From contig NC_072791.1 in the NCBI RefSeq assembly GCF_028583425.1, forward strand, positions 15,147,868 through 15,211,867: a DNA stretch of 64,000 nucleotides. The letters are read 5' to 3'. Source of the DNA: Eublepharis macularius. Lineage: Eukaryota > Chordata > Lepidosauria > Squamata > Eublepharidae. A program made the translations under genes and the position numbers. Below are positions 10,983 through 20,237 of this stretch, in pieces (positions within the stretch are counted from its first letter, which is position 1; each line of letters begins with the position of its first letter). The notes under the pieces are model-generated. The model did not search any database, had not been told where the DNA came from, and saw only the letters and a list, made by a program, of their open reading frames with translations.

Positions 10983-11262
10983 AACATCTCCCCCAATAAT
11001 AATAATATAATAACAACATTTGATTTATATTCTGCCCTTTAGGACAACTTAATGCCCACTCAGAGCAGTTTACAAAGTATGTTGTTATTATCCCCACAAC
11101 AAAACACCTTGTGAGGTGGGTGGGGCTGAGAGAGCTCTGAGAGAGCTGTGACTGACCCAAGGACTCCCAGCTGGCTTCAAGTGGAGGAGTGGGGAATCAA
11201 ACCTGGCTCTCCAGATTGCAGTCCTGTGCTCTTAACCACTACACCTAACTGGCTCTCTCTGG
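10983..11262 (-). repeat. Sauria-type SINE
   Basis: Antisense, nearly full length: (AAT)n tail, ATTTGATTTATATTCTGCCC, CACTCAGAGCAGTTTACAAA, 'GGTGGGTGGGGCTGAGAGAG', 'GGGGAATCAAACCTGG' and the head 'CACTACACCTAACTGGCTC'. Confidence 0.85.
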
Positions 11263-12065
11263 AAATCACATTCCTTACCTTGCTATATTGAGCCCTTGGT
11301 TGCTAAAAGCATTTCTCTCCTCCCAGTGTTGTTTTCAAGGGATATTTGTTCATTTGTTTGTTTGTTCGTTCATTCATTTGGTTTCTCCAGGTACTGGTTC
11401 CGGTTTCATTTATAAAGTGGAATGCAGAGTGGCTGTTTCTTACAAACAGATGTATGCATGTATATACAAGATGCACATGCGTTCACTCTAACATGTGAAG
11501 TGGGGTAGAGGCAAGAGAGACGGCCAGGACTCACTGCAAACATCCAGGACTTCAGAATTCCCCCCCCCTCCACAGCCCTCAATGTCTCTAGTCCCTGCCA
11601 TTTATCACAGATGGTTAAGCAAAGGCACGCATGGTGTGTCTCTACAGCTTCTCCATGTGTGACAACGAATGGAAGGCAAAGGCGCCCGCTTAACCGGAAC
11701 CAAGTGGAGAAGTTTTCAGCTGCAGAGCAGCAGCTGCGAGCCCTGGAAAGGCACCAGCTCATGACGGAGGAGATGAGAACCCTCTGAAAACAAGCGCCTA
11801 TTAAAAGAAGCATTGAATGGCAAAAACGGCCGAGCCTGAATAGGCAGCTGATTGTTTTCCTCCTGGAGCAGAAAGGATTCCGGGAGATGCTAACACCTAC
11901 AAATGTGCCCTGGGAAATCCTTCGTACGCATAATCATGAATTCACTAGGAGGCATTAGGGGGGCCTCTGCCCAGAACGCTCTTGGAAGGCTGATCATTTG
12001 GGCCTAGAAACTATCCTTGTGCAGTCACAGCAATGAGGATTATGACCAGATTTCATGGAACAGTT
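11263..12065. other. Unannotated non-coding DNA
   Basis: Includes a (GTTT)n-like run near 11348-11378. The 135-codon minus-strand frame at 11406-11813 shows no recognisable domain and I do not call it a gene. Confidence 0.35.
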
Positions 12066-12073
12066 CATGCACC

Positions 12074-12334
12074 CAGAGCTTTTTTTCTGGGAAAAGAGGT
12101 GGTTGAACTCAGTGGGTTGCCTTGGGAGAAAATGGTCACATGGCTGGTGTCCCCGCCCCCTGATCTTCAGACAGAGGGGGGTTTAGATTGCCCTCCGTGC
12201 TGCTCCAGCAGCGCGGAGGGCAATCTAACCCCCCCTCTGTCTGGAGATCAGGGGGCGGGGCCACCAGCCATGTGACCATTTTCAAGAGGTTCTGGAACTC
12301 CGTTCCACCACGTTCCAGCTGAAAAAAAGCCCTG
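12074..12334. mobile_element. Palindromic hAT MITE, family A
   Basis: A 261-bp element runs from CAGAGCTTTTTTTC to GAAAAAAAGCCCTG. It is a near-complete palindrome: the arms share GGTCACATGGCTGGTG, CCGCCCCCTGATCT and 'AGATTGCCCTCCG' and meet at about 12205. CATGCACC at 12066-12073 is repeated exactly at 12335-12342, an 8-bp target duplication typical of hAT transposases. It has no coding capacity. Sister copies are at 13245-13504 and 41330-41643. Confidence 0.9.
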
Positions 12335-12473
12335 CATGCACCTATCAAAGGGGATCCTGGCTCATGAGAGCACGCTGCAACGCATGGATTTATTTACTAG
12401 GCTTCTATCCTGCCCTTCTATAGAGCATCTTAATAGTAAAACCTCAATAATTCAATTTTCAAACAATAAGGGA

Positions 12474-12664
12474 GTGGCTGCAGCCCAGTAGGAGCACATC
12501 TGTTTTGCATGCAGAAGTTTCCAAGTTTGAGCGCCAGTTAAAATGATCAGGTAGCGGGTGATGTGGAAGACCTCTGCCTGAGACCCTGGAGAGCAGCTGC
12601 CAGTCAGAGTATACAATATTGATTTTGATAGACCAACAGCCTGACTCAGGATAATGCAGCTTCA
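12474..12664 (+). repeat. tRNA-derived SINE, 'GCTCAGTGG...TTTGCATGCAGAAG' family
   Basis: It has GGCTGCAGCCCAGTAGGAGC (degenerate A-box), TTTTGCATGCAGAAG, 'GATCAGGTAGCGGGTGATGT', 'CCTCTGCCTGAGACCC' and 'AGCTGCCAGTCAGAG', and ends 'GCAGCTTCATGT'. It stands head-to-tail with a second copy at 12672-12850. Confidence 0.75.
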
Positions 12665-12671
12665 TGTTATG

Positions 12672-12850
12672 GAGTGGGGCTGTAGCTCAGTGGGATGGTA
12701 TCTGCTTTACATGTAGAAGGTCCCAGGTTCAAGACCCAGCATTTCCAGTTAAAAAGGATCAGGTGATGTGAATTATGCTGTCTGAGATCCCAGAGACCTT
12801 CTGCCAGTCAGAGATGACACTGACTTTGATTGACGGAGGGTTTGACAAGT
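12672..12850 (+). repeat. tRNA-derived SINE, same family, adjacent copy
   Basis: It has GGGGCTGTAGCTCAGTGGGA (A-box), AGAAGGTCCCAGGTTCAAGACC (B-box), GATCAGGTGATGTG and 'TCTGCCAGTCAGAG'. The head resembles a tRNA, but the lack of a closed cloverleaf and the SINE body rule out a tRNA gene. Confidence 0.75.
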
Positions 12851-13054
12851 CCTTCTGTTTAAAGAGACCCCAAATGCAACCAATTACAAAAATAATAATT
12901 AAAATTAAAGTCAGCAGTAGCCACAGGGAAAAAAAATCCAGTAGCTAAGAATTCACCAGAAAATTAAACAGTAATCATTGTTAAAGCCACAGAATCAAAA
13001 AAACCTGACCTAACAACAACAGACTGGGAATTCAGTCACATTAGTGCAAACAAT

Positions 13055-13200
13055 GCAGTGTAGTGGTTAGAGTGTTCAGCTAGCACTTGGGAGACCCAGG
13101 TTCAAATCTCTCCCCATAAAGCTCATTGGGTCACCTTGGAACAGTTACTGTTGGTCAGCCTAACCTACTTCACAGGGTTGTTGTGTGGACAAGTGGGGGG
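13055..13200 (+). repeat. Squam-type tRNA-derived SINE
   Basis: It has GTGTAGTGGTTAGAGTGTTC, 'GGGAGACCCAGGTTCAAATC' (B-box) and 'CAGCCTAACCTACTTCACAG'. It is a relative of the Sauria SINE with a different tail. Other copies are at 21960-22155, 41690-41920, 46225-46405 and 55908-56315. Confidence 0.7.
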
Positions 13201-13244
13201 GGGAGGCCCAGGTGTTCTGCTAAAAAATGATAAAGTCTTATTAT

Positions 13245-13504
13245 CAGGGCTTTTTTTCTGGGAAAAGAGGTAGTGGAACTCAGTGGGTTGCCCTCGGAGA
13301 AAATGGTCACATGGCTGGTGGCACCGCCCCCTGATCTCCAGGCAGAGGGGAGCTTAGATGGCCCTCTGCGCTGCTCAGCGGCACAGAGGGCAATCTAAAC
13401 TCCCCTCTGTCTGGAGATCAGGGGGCGGGGCCACCAGCCATGTGACCATTTTCAAGAGGTTCCGGAACTCCGTTCCTCCACGTTCCTGCTGAAAAAAAGC
13501 CCTG
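13245..13504. mobile_element. Palindromic hAT MITE, family A
   Basis: A 260-bp element runs CAGGGCTTTTTTTCTGGG ... GCTGAAAAAAAGCCCTG, with arms mirror-imaged through 'GAGGGCAATCTAAACTCCCC'. CTTATTAT is exactly repeated at 13237-13244 and 13505-13512 (8-bp target duplication). It is the cleanest of the three family A copies. Confidence 0.92.
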
Positions 13505-13604
13505 CTTATTATATTGAAAACACCAGCCTCTTTAACAGTGTATCATCATCATCTATACATTATGTCATATTACTTTGGACAAAACTAGTCACATTAATAC
13601 TGCA

Positions 13605-13690
13605 ATCCTAAACTGAGTTATACCTTTCTAACTTCAATGAAGTCAAGGGACTTAGAAAGCTGGAATCCTGTTCAGGATTACACTGTCACT
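13605..13690. repeat. Short palindromic repeat (CAATCCTAAACAGAGTTA type)
   Basis: GCAATCCTAAACTGAGTTAT is mirrored at the other end as ATCCTGTTCAGGATTACAC. This is a miniature element of about 85 bp; see 21249-21335 and 44337-44423. Confidence 0.6.
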
Positions 13691-13699
13691 GCACGTTTC

Positions 13700-14585
13700 C
13701 TCGAAAACACGTGTCATGCGTCTGCAGTCTATACAGAAACATCTAATGCTGTCGACTGTCTTGCATAAAAATCTTCAATCGTCACCGTTTTAGAAAGCGT
13801 TTTGAGTGCGCATGAACCTTATCTTAAAGCATTCCACTCATTCCGAAAGATAAGATATTTCACAGCATTTTTTAAAAACACAGTCTTATAATTTCCAGCT
13901 TTTTCTGTTGGAAAAATAGGGAGAAGGTCCCGGAGAAGCGGAGACCCATCACAGGGCTTTGGTTTCCCTTCATCAGGCACTCTGTTAACTTTCTTCCGAT
14001 GCTATGCTTATTTGATATGGTTAAAAAGGTAAACAAAATAAAAAAAGGAATTTCAAGGCCAGAAGAACAGCACCGCTCCCTTTCCCAATTTCCCAAGCGA
14101 TACGAATGCAGGCAGAAGGAGGGTTCCACCTTTCTGCAAAGCCAAAATGAGTCAGCAAAGGCAGTTACTATGGAGAGGCGCTCAAGTTCTAACTGGCCAC
14201 CCTTTGGCACTCCTATAAGCTGTAAACTTTCTCCAGAGGTGCCTGGGAGGAGGAGAAATGGCAAGTGGCTTAGAAAAATGCACATTTCCTCCTTTGGAAA
14301 GAGAACAAACTGAGAAGGAGTAATAGTAAGATAAAGTCTAACTTGAGATGTTGTTACACAGTTGAACCTCTTTGTGCAATTTGTAGTAGATGCCTACTCC
14401 CCCATGAGCCAATTTTGGGCTTCATATTTTTACTCGAAGGGAGTTCTTTACATGAGGAAACATTCAAAAATGGCACCCACCACTTTCATTCCAAAGTGGT
14501 CCAGTGTGCTCAACCATCTCAAGACTACCACCACTTCAAGATTCTACTGTCTTGATATTCTAGCACTTCATTGCGACACGTGACC
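13700..14585. other. Unannotated non-coding DNA
   Basis: No recognised repeat. The frames at 13872-14285 (-) and 13999-14313 (+) overlap each other and show no domain; neither is called. Confidence 0.35.
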
Positions 14586-14587
14586 TA

Positions 14588-15003
14588 TAGGTGGCCTTGG
14601 GAAAGTCACTGCCTGGTGGGGGCAGAGGATCCCCCGTTCCCAGCCTCTGCCCCCTGCCACCTCTCACCTGGCTGGCAAAGGGAAAAGGTGCAGGAATAGG
14701 TCAGGCTCAGGACCGTCCCCCCCCCGGAGCACGAATGACATCATTCTCAGTGATACGCAGAAGTGCGGGATCATGCCAGGGGCTGATTTCGTAACAATTG
14801 GGCCTCAGTGCTAGACTGGGGGCCAATTTTTACCAAATCAGTCCCTGGCACGACCTGTCGCTTCTACATTGTGTTGGGAATGGTGTCATTCTCAGTGCAA
14901 TGCAGAAGCGTTCCAGGGTATGCACGTGTGCTAGGTAGCGTTCCAGGGTATGCACGTGTGCCATCACGCCTCCAGTTTGACCCCCAGGGGACCTGGTAAC
15001 CCT
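14588..15003. repeat. GGTTGCCAGGTCCC-ended repeat (hAT-like), partial
   Basis: The right end, GGGACCTGGTAACCCTAC, and internal 'GAGGATCCCCCGTTCCCAGC' match the better-preserved copy at 58512-58941. It contains a 30-nt-period tandem duplication of GCGTTCCAGGGTATGCACGT (14908-14930 and 14938-14960). Confidence 0.5.
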
Positions 15004-15470
15004 ACCCAGTCCCAGTTCCCCAGCTGTTTTGTGGAAATAATAATAACACTGACTTAGTTCACTGCTCTGAGATGGGCACTAATCTGTCTAGAAGAGTAGT
15101 ATCTACGCACAATAATAATAATAACACCTACAGAACTGCAAAAGACGGCGCTACTTGGAACAGCGTACATATTACACCGATATCCGGTTGATACTTAGGT
15201 CTCCAGTGGAAACTTGTATCAGCTCAGCGAGGCCAATCAATGATAACATGTGATCTTTATTTATTATTGATTGTGCTGTGTGAAATTTGAATAATAATAT
15301 TATGAAATATAATAATAATAACATTTGATTTATATACTGCCCTTCAGGACAACTTAACACCCACTCAGAGTGGTTTACGAAGTGTCAAATTATCCCTACT
15401 GTAATATATATATTATATTACATTATATATTACAATATATTAATAACAACAATAATATATATATTTTTTT
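15004..15470. repeat. SINE tails and AT-rich microsatellite
   Basis: 15004-15120 is part of the 'TCTAGA..AGTAG' SINE variant with (ATA)n. 15298-15400 is the 3' part of a Sauria SINE in antisense (AACATTTGATTTATATACTG, CCACTCAGAGTGG). 15400-15470 is almost pure A+T (TATATATTATATTACATTAT). Confidence 0.6.
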
Positions 15471-16360
15471 AAACGGTGCTTGCCATAACATACACAGGCA
15501 TCTTCTAAACAATCTCCCCCTTCCATGCCGTTTTTATGCATATACAAAGACACGCTCATTTCATTAAGTACAATTCTTTAATCGGGTGGCAGCGCTCTGC
15601 GGCTTCAGCTTAGTAGGACAGAGCAATTAAACAGACTGACTCTGGAAGCGGCCAATCCACTCTAGGGGCATTTCACCCATGATCCTTAATCCCTTTGCTT
15701 CTCTTATAAACATGTGATAACTAGGAAAGCAAAAGGGAATGTGGAACAGGGGCACTTGATATCTGGACGCACGGCTCTTGCCAGTGTAGGTTTTACTTTC
15801 ACATTGCAAACTCTTTTTTTTGGTTTTCTTTAAACCATGTACTGTATTTGGACCAGTGATACTAACGCAGTGGCTTGGGCAGAGCCTCCAGACGTCAAGA
15901 GAGGCCTGGGTCGCTTCCATTTTTTTGAGGCTCCTAGCCTATTAAAAAATGAAGAAATGCCATGGAGACAAAAGTCTAAATTCGATGCCCTCTGCAAATG
16001 TGAGCTCCCCCCACACATCCCGGTGATAGGCTCTGTGGTTCTTTGCAACGCCCCCTGTGGTTCTCCTAAGTGCTGTTTCCCAATGTCGATCCTGCTCCCA
16101 GTTTCAGGAAAGTGGTCAAGCCCCTTGCCCAGTGCAAGTTGGCAAGTGGTAGATATGATTCCTAATGCTCAGCCCGTCTGCTCCCTCCTGGAATAGGAAA
16201 TCAACCTAAATGTTCCTGAGATATTGCAGAGCCCCCTGCACATTTCATACTGGGTGAAGCACCTGGACGGAGCAGAACGTGATTCTTTACAATCTTTTTA
16301 GCTTCACACGGCACTTAAAGCAAGACAAAAAAAGTCAAGTTCCATTCACTCATCTTGAGA
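15471..16360. other. Unannotated non-coding DNA
   Basis: No named repeat. The 119-codon frame at 15837-16196 overlaps an antisense frame, has no recognisable domain and no supporting signals. Confidence 0.35.
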
Positions 16361-16365
16361 GCTGT

Positions 16366-16595
16366 TGTGGCATAGCGGTTAAGTAGCTAGGCTGTGAATC
16401 AGCACTCTGCTCGTTTGACTCTCACTACTGCCAGGAGCTCAGCAGGTGGCCTTGGATATGCCGCTCCTCTCAGCCCCAGCTCCCCAGCTGTATTGTGGGG
16501 GTAATAATAACACTGACTTGTTCACCACTCTGAGTGGGGCACTAATCTGCCCAGAAGGGTGGTATATAAGCATGCTGCTGCTGCTATTATAGGAA
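16366..16595 (+). repeat. Sauria-related SINE, 'AATCAGCACTCTGCT' variant
   Basis: It has TTGTGGCATAGCGGTTAAGT, CTCTGCTCGTTTGACTCTC, 'CAGCTGTATTGTGGGGGTAA' and 'GAAGGGTGGTATATAAGCAT', with a (CTG)n tail. Full length. Confidence 0.75.
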
Positions 16596-16632
16596 GGTAC
16601 TTCTGAGTATATATGCACAAGTGCAGGCTGAC

Positions 16633-16860
16633 TTAAGAGAGCCAGTTTGCTGTAGTGGTTAAGAGCGCAGGACCCTAATCCGGAGAACTGGGTTTGATTC
16701 CCCACTCCTCCACTTGAAACCAGCTGGGTCAGTCTTTCAGAGCTCTCTCAGCCCCACCCACCTCACAAAGTGATTGTTGTGGGGATAATAAGAACATACT
16801 TTGTAAACAGCTCTGGGTGTTAAGTCATCCTGAAGGGTGGTATATAAATTGAATGTTGTT
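16633..16860 (+). repeat. Sauria-type SINE
   Basis: It has GAGCCAGTTTGCTGTAGTGG, GGGTTTGATTCCCCACTCC, a small internal deletion after 'CAGCTGGGT', and a 3' end GGTATATAAATTGAATGTTG. Confidence 0.85.
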
Positions 16861-17025
16861 ATTGGGTGGCTGCTGGTGTTCATGACCCTCAAATTTGGAG
16901 CTGCCCTCACCAGGAGAGAGCACGGGACACCTGAAAGATGGCGTGAAGCTCCACCTAGAGATCCCATCCTGAAGCTGAGCTTTCCTCTCCCATCAGCTAA
17001 GACCTAGGCTGGTTGAATGGCCCAT

Positions 17026-17355
17026 GAAGCTGCCTTAGATCAAATCAGACCATTGATCCATCAAGGTCAGTCTTGTCTACTCAGACTGGTGGCAGCTTTC
17101 CAGGGTCTCAGGAAGAGATCTTTCACATCACCTCTTACCAGATCCTTTTTTTAAACTTAGGGCCAAGTACAAGTGACAAATGGCACTTGAACGGCAAGTG
17201 TATTCCTCTGTTCACTTGCCCTCCACTTGTTCACTCAATCCACTTGCCGTCCAAGTGTCATTCGTCACTTGTAGCTTGGCCCTTAGAGATGCTGGGGACT
17301 GAACCAGGGACCTTCTGCGTGCCAAGCAGACGCTCAGCCACTGAGCCACAACATC
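17026..17355 (-). repeat. tRNA-derived SINE split by a miniature transposon
   Basis: The two halves, 17026-17156 (AGCTGCCTTAGATC ... TTTCACATCACC) and 17283-17355 (GAGATGCTGGGGACTGAACC ... CAGCCACTGAGCCACA), form one antisense SINE of the family at 12474-12850. The 123-bp element at 17160-17282 sits between them. Confidence 0.75.
17160..17282. mobile_element. Harbinger-like MITE with TTA target duplication
   Basis: GGGCCAAGTACAAGTGAC and the right end, GTCACTTGTAGCTTGGCCC, are inverted repeats; the arms continue inward (GGCAAGTG / CACTTGCC). The element is flanked by TTA at 17157-17159 and 17283-17285. A 3-bp TTA duplication is the PIF/Harbinger signature. Removing 17160-17285 restores a continuous SINE, which confirms the boundaries. 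Confidence 0.8.
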
Positions 17356-17784
17356 TCCCTTAAGGGCCAAGGAAAGAATCCTCCTTTATTGTCTTTCCAT
17401 ATCAACCTTGGCATTCTCATGCCATGGAATGAGGTGGTGTACAAGAAGTAGGGACTGTACCACTTCAGGCATCCAGGGGAATCCAGTATTTCAATATTCC
17501 CTTATGTTAACAGTTCATTTCAAATAGAAAACCAGCATTATTGGCAAATGTCCCCCCTCCCCTCTATGCTCATTTTCAGGAGGCATGTCCAAGACTGATT
17601 CCTCCCCCCCCCACAGCAGCCTCAAGTGGAACAGTCCGTTCTACCCTTTCCTTCTCCTGCAGACATGAACTAGGCCTGGCTGGAAAAGAAGAGCAGCTGC
17701 TTTGTTTCAGTAGAAGTTCACTGTGTAGTTTGAAGGGCAGAGATTTATTTACTCTGCAATATGTGCATGTTTTACTAGGGTTTC

Positions 17785-17960
17785 TTTGGGTTGCCAGCTG
17801 GTGGCTGGAGATCTCCTGGAATTATAACTGATCTCCAGGCCACAGAGATGAAATGGCTAATTTGGAGGGTGGGCTCTATGGCATTATACTGCCAGTTTCA
17901 CCGTCTGTAGGCTCCACCCCCCAATCTCCTGGGATTTCCCAACCTGGAGTTGGCAACCCC
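17785..17960 (+). repeat. GGTTGCCA...TTGGCAACC repeat
   Basis: It has GGGTTGCCAGCTGGTGGCTG, 'GAGATCTCCTGGAATTATAAC', 'TGATCTCCAGGCCACAGAGA' and a GTTGGCAACCCC end. Inverted termini of about 10 bp suggest a non-autonomous DNA element; no target duplication is convincing. Confidence 0.6.
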
Positions 17961-18439
17961 CTCTCCCCCCTTGAATGAAATCCTCTCTTGCTTCATGCTG
18001 GTGGTTCAGTTATGGATTATCATCATTTTTTCTCACTGATGGACGCCGTCCTTACTGCCCAGGCGCGGTATACATCTTTTAAAGAAACGAATACAATTTC
18101 CATCGCGCTGCTTCTAACGCCAAAATTGGACCGGCGCCCCGACCCACCAAGAATTGCAGAGAGAAGCCGGGAGCTGCGCACATGCAAATAAATATTAGAC
18201 CCTGCCCTACAATGACCATATTGTGTGTGGGTCGGTCCGTGGGAATGGACGCATTGGCGGAATTTCAGAAAGGGAGCAAGTCCCCCAAGTTGCATAATTT
18301 CAATGAATGTCTTGGCCGCGGCAACGGCTTCTATGACCTTGTACGGCTTAAACTGTTCCCGGGCTGGGATTTGAAGAGCGCGGTTTGAATCGAACTGTTT
18401 TCCGGGTAGATCAAGACGGGCAGCCGCGTTATTCTGTCC

Positions 18440-18600
18440 GTAACAGTAGAAAAGAGCCGGCGTCCAGCAGCACCTATAAGACTAACAAAATTTATGGCAG
18501 GGTGTGAGCTTTCGTGAGCCACAGCTCGCTTCTTCAGTGCGTGTATAATACCGGGATCTAAAGAAGTGAGCTGTGACTCACAAAAGCTCACACCTCCCCA
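18440..18600. repeat. Inverted pair of PLE-terminal repeats
   Basis: 18455-18540 (antisense: 'CCAGCAGCACCTATAAGACT', GTGAGCTTTCGTGAGCCACA, CTTCTTCAG) and 18550-18600 (sense: AAGAAGTGAGCTGTGACTCA, AAAGCTCACACC) mirror each other. Each arm carries a decayed hammerhead-like core. It lies immediately upstream of the CpG island. Confidence 0.6.
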
Positions 18601-18769
18601 CACATTTTATTAATCGTAGACGGGCTGCTGGCCCCTGGCTCTTTTCTTCTGTTTTCCGGGCAGTTATTTGAATTGACCCACGTGGTGCGAGCTTGGAAAA
18701 GGCAGGGCTTTATTTTTAAAAAAAGTTTACCAGAAACGACCCGCTCCTTCGCTGCCAGGTCTCCCCTGG

Positions 18770-19790
18770 GCTTAAGAGCTGGGGGCTTACCTCCGAGGAG
18801 ACGCGCCCGGTAGGAGCGCCAAAGGCTCCGCGCCTCCCCCAGCGCCGGCCACGTGCTGTTTGTTTGTTTGCCCAGCCAAGGTGGGAGGGGAGGCGGGGAA
18901 GAGCTCCACGCCAGGCCGGGGAGGGCCGGCACCGGAGCCGCCTCGTCCCTCTGCCTCCCGGGGGCGGCTCGGCGGGCCGGCGGCCAAGGAGAGGCGAGGC
19001 GCGGCGAGGCAGGGCGCGCTGCTCCTCGCTCCCGAGACGCGGGCGGGCCGGAGCGCACCGGGCTCGGGGCGTGGTTTGCGCCCCTGCGGAGGGTCGCAGC
19101 CCCAGCGCGGAGAGGCGGCCGGGCGCGCAGGCGGGCAGACAGGCGGAGTCGCGGAGAGGCCGACGGAGGAGACGCGCGCGCCAAAAGTGAGTGCGGAGCT
19201 CCCGGGAAGGGAAGCGGGCGGGCGGGTAGCTGGCGGCGCTCGCCGGGCGGCTCCCCTTTCCCGCCTGGAGGCGGCCGCGATGGCGCGGGAGCCGCGGGAA
19301 GGCGCCCGGCTGTGGGAGGCCGCCCGAAGTTGGAGCCGAGCGGCTGCGCGCCCTGCCCGAGTTGGGGGCGCGGAGCGAAGGCGGCTGCAGCCCGGCGTGG
19401 AGCAGGGCGCGCCTGGCCAGTTATTGTTTCCTGCCGAGGGGGGACCTTTGCCGGCCCGAGGAGGAGGGCGGAGTGGCGGAGAAGCAGCCGCCAGCCCGCC
19501 CAGCCCCGGGCCAAAGGCGCCGGCCGCGCTTCGGGGCACGCCTGGGCGGGAATTGGGGCGGCTGCGTTGGACTCCCGCCTGCGGGCTGCCTGGGCGAGGC
19601 GGCCCCTTGGCTCCTCCCGGCCGGGCCTCTCCGATCCGGCCCCGGGGCGCGCAACGCGGCCGGGATGCCCCTCGGCGCCTGGAGCCCCCCGCCTGCCGCC
19701 TCCCCCGAGCCTCGCACCTGATTGGCTGGCGGCGCTACCTGGCGGCCTTTGTTGTCGGAATGAAGCCGCCTTTGTTCTCCGCTTAGGTGT
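18770..19790. promoter_or_regulatory. CpG island, probable promoter
   Basis: About 1 kb of very G+C-rich, CpG-dense sequence stands out sharply from the surrounding DNA. It holds many GC boxes (GGGGCGTGG near 19065, GGGCGGGCGGG near 19214) and an inverted CCAAT box (CTGATTGGCTGG near 19718). No TATA box is evident, as is usual for broad promoters. Long open frames cross it on both strands because stop codons are rare at this composition; none has a recognisable protein. The likely target is a gene whose first coding exon may be at 45172, but direction is inferred, and a divergent transcript is possible. Confidence 0.8.
19181..19196 (+). other. Candidate splice donor of a 5' UTR exon
   Basis: CCAAAA|GTGAGTGCGG: GT at 19187-19188 with a consensus GTGAGT, inside the CpG island. 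If used, exon 1 would be non-coding and end at 19186, and intron 1 would run to the acceptor at 45125-45126 (about 26 kb). It is the best donor I saw on this strand within the island. Confidence 0.35.
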
Positions 19791-20034
19791 CAATTTCACC
19801 TTTTTGCAGTTAGCCGAGGAAATCGAGACTTCTGCCGCTGCCTGTTTGTTTCTTCGGTAAAAGAGCGAGGGTCGGGTCCAGGGGCACCTTAAAGAGCAAC
19901 TAGATTTCCAGGGTTTGAGCTTTCCCGAGTGAAAGCTCGCTTCCTTACATACAGAGGAGTTAGCCCTGTTAGTCTGCAGTAACAAAATAGCAAAGAGTGC
20001 AGTGGCACCTTTAAGACTAACCAACTTTATTGTA

Positions 20035-20073
20035 GCATAAGCTTTCGAGAGCCACAGCTCTCTTGGTCAGATG
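20035..20073 (-). ncRNA. Hammerhead-ribozyme-like motif, one core change
   Basis: On the minus strand: CAT | CTGACCA | A | GAGAGC-TGTG-GCTCTC | GAAA | GCTT | ATGC. Stem II is a perfect 6-bp hairpin, GAAA is present, AGCT is a self-complementary stem III, and ATG pairs with CAT as stem I. The core reads CTGACCA instead of CTGANGA, so the invariant G8 is lost and this copy should be inactive. An extra A sits between core and stem II, as in all copies here. Confidence 0.45.
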
Positions 20074-20122
20074 TATGGAGGATATGAAGGGTATCTCTGG
20101 CCAGTTTCTTCATACCCTCCAT

Positions 20123-20162
20123 GCATCTGACGAAGAGAGCTGTGGCTCTCGAAAGCCCATGC
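20123..20162 (+). ncRNA. Hammerhead-ribozyme-like motif, decayed stem III
   Basis: GCAT (20123-20126) pairs with ATGC (20159-20162) as stem I. CTGACGA (20127-20133) matches the hammerhead core. GAGAGC (20135-20140) pairs with GCTCTC (20145-20150) around TGTG as stem II, and GAAA is at 20151-20154. The next bases are GCCC, so the AGCT palindrome seen in other copies is lost, with it the U preceding the cleavage position. The architecture is clear; activity is unlikely. Confidence 0.5.
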
Positions 20163-20237
20163 TACAATAAAGTTGGTTAGTCTTAAAGGTGCTACTGCAC
20201 TCTTTGCTATTTTCCTTACATATAAAACTCATACCCA

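Larger units (their letters stand above)
19870..20225. repeat. Long inverted repeat made of two PLE-terminal copies
   Basis: 19985-20087 and 20110-20215 are reverse complements over about 100 bp: GCAAAGAGTGCAGTGGCACC, TTAAGACTAACCAACTTTAT, 'AGCATAAGCTTTCGAGAGCC' against 'GGCTCTCGAAAGCCCATGCT', 'AATAAAGTTGGTTAGTCTTA' and 'TGCACTCTTTGC'. The centre is near 20098. Each arm carries one hammerhead-like core. A third, decayed copy is at 19880-19945. Confidence 0.8.

Noticed and set aside
12672..12750. Possible tRNA gene (A-box and B-box present)
   Set aside because: The tRNA-like head continues into a SINE body found at many other places, and the cloverleaf does not close. The same holds for all other pol III promoter hits in the window.
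14908..14960. Two spaced 23-bp direct repeats, CRISPR-like at first sight
   Set aside because: There are only two units with a 7-bp spacer inside a transposon fragment in a vertebrate genome. It is a simple local duplication.
18588..20024. Very long open frames on both strands (up to 478 codons)
   Set aside because: They lie over the CpG island, occur on both strands and in several frames at once, are low-complexity Pro/Ala/Arg/Gly-rich and show no domain. This is stop-codon scarcity in GC-rich DNA.
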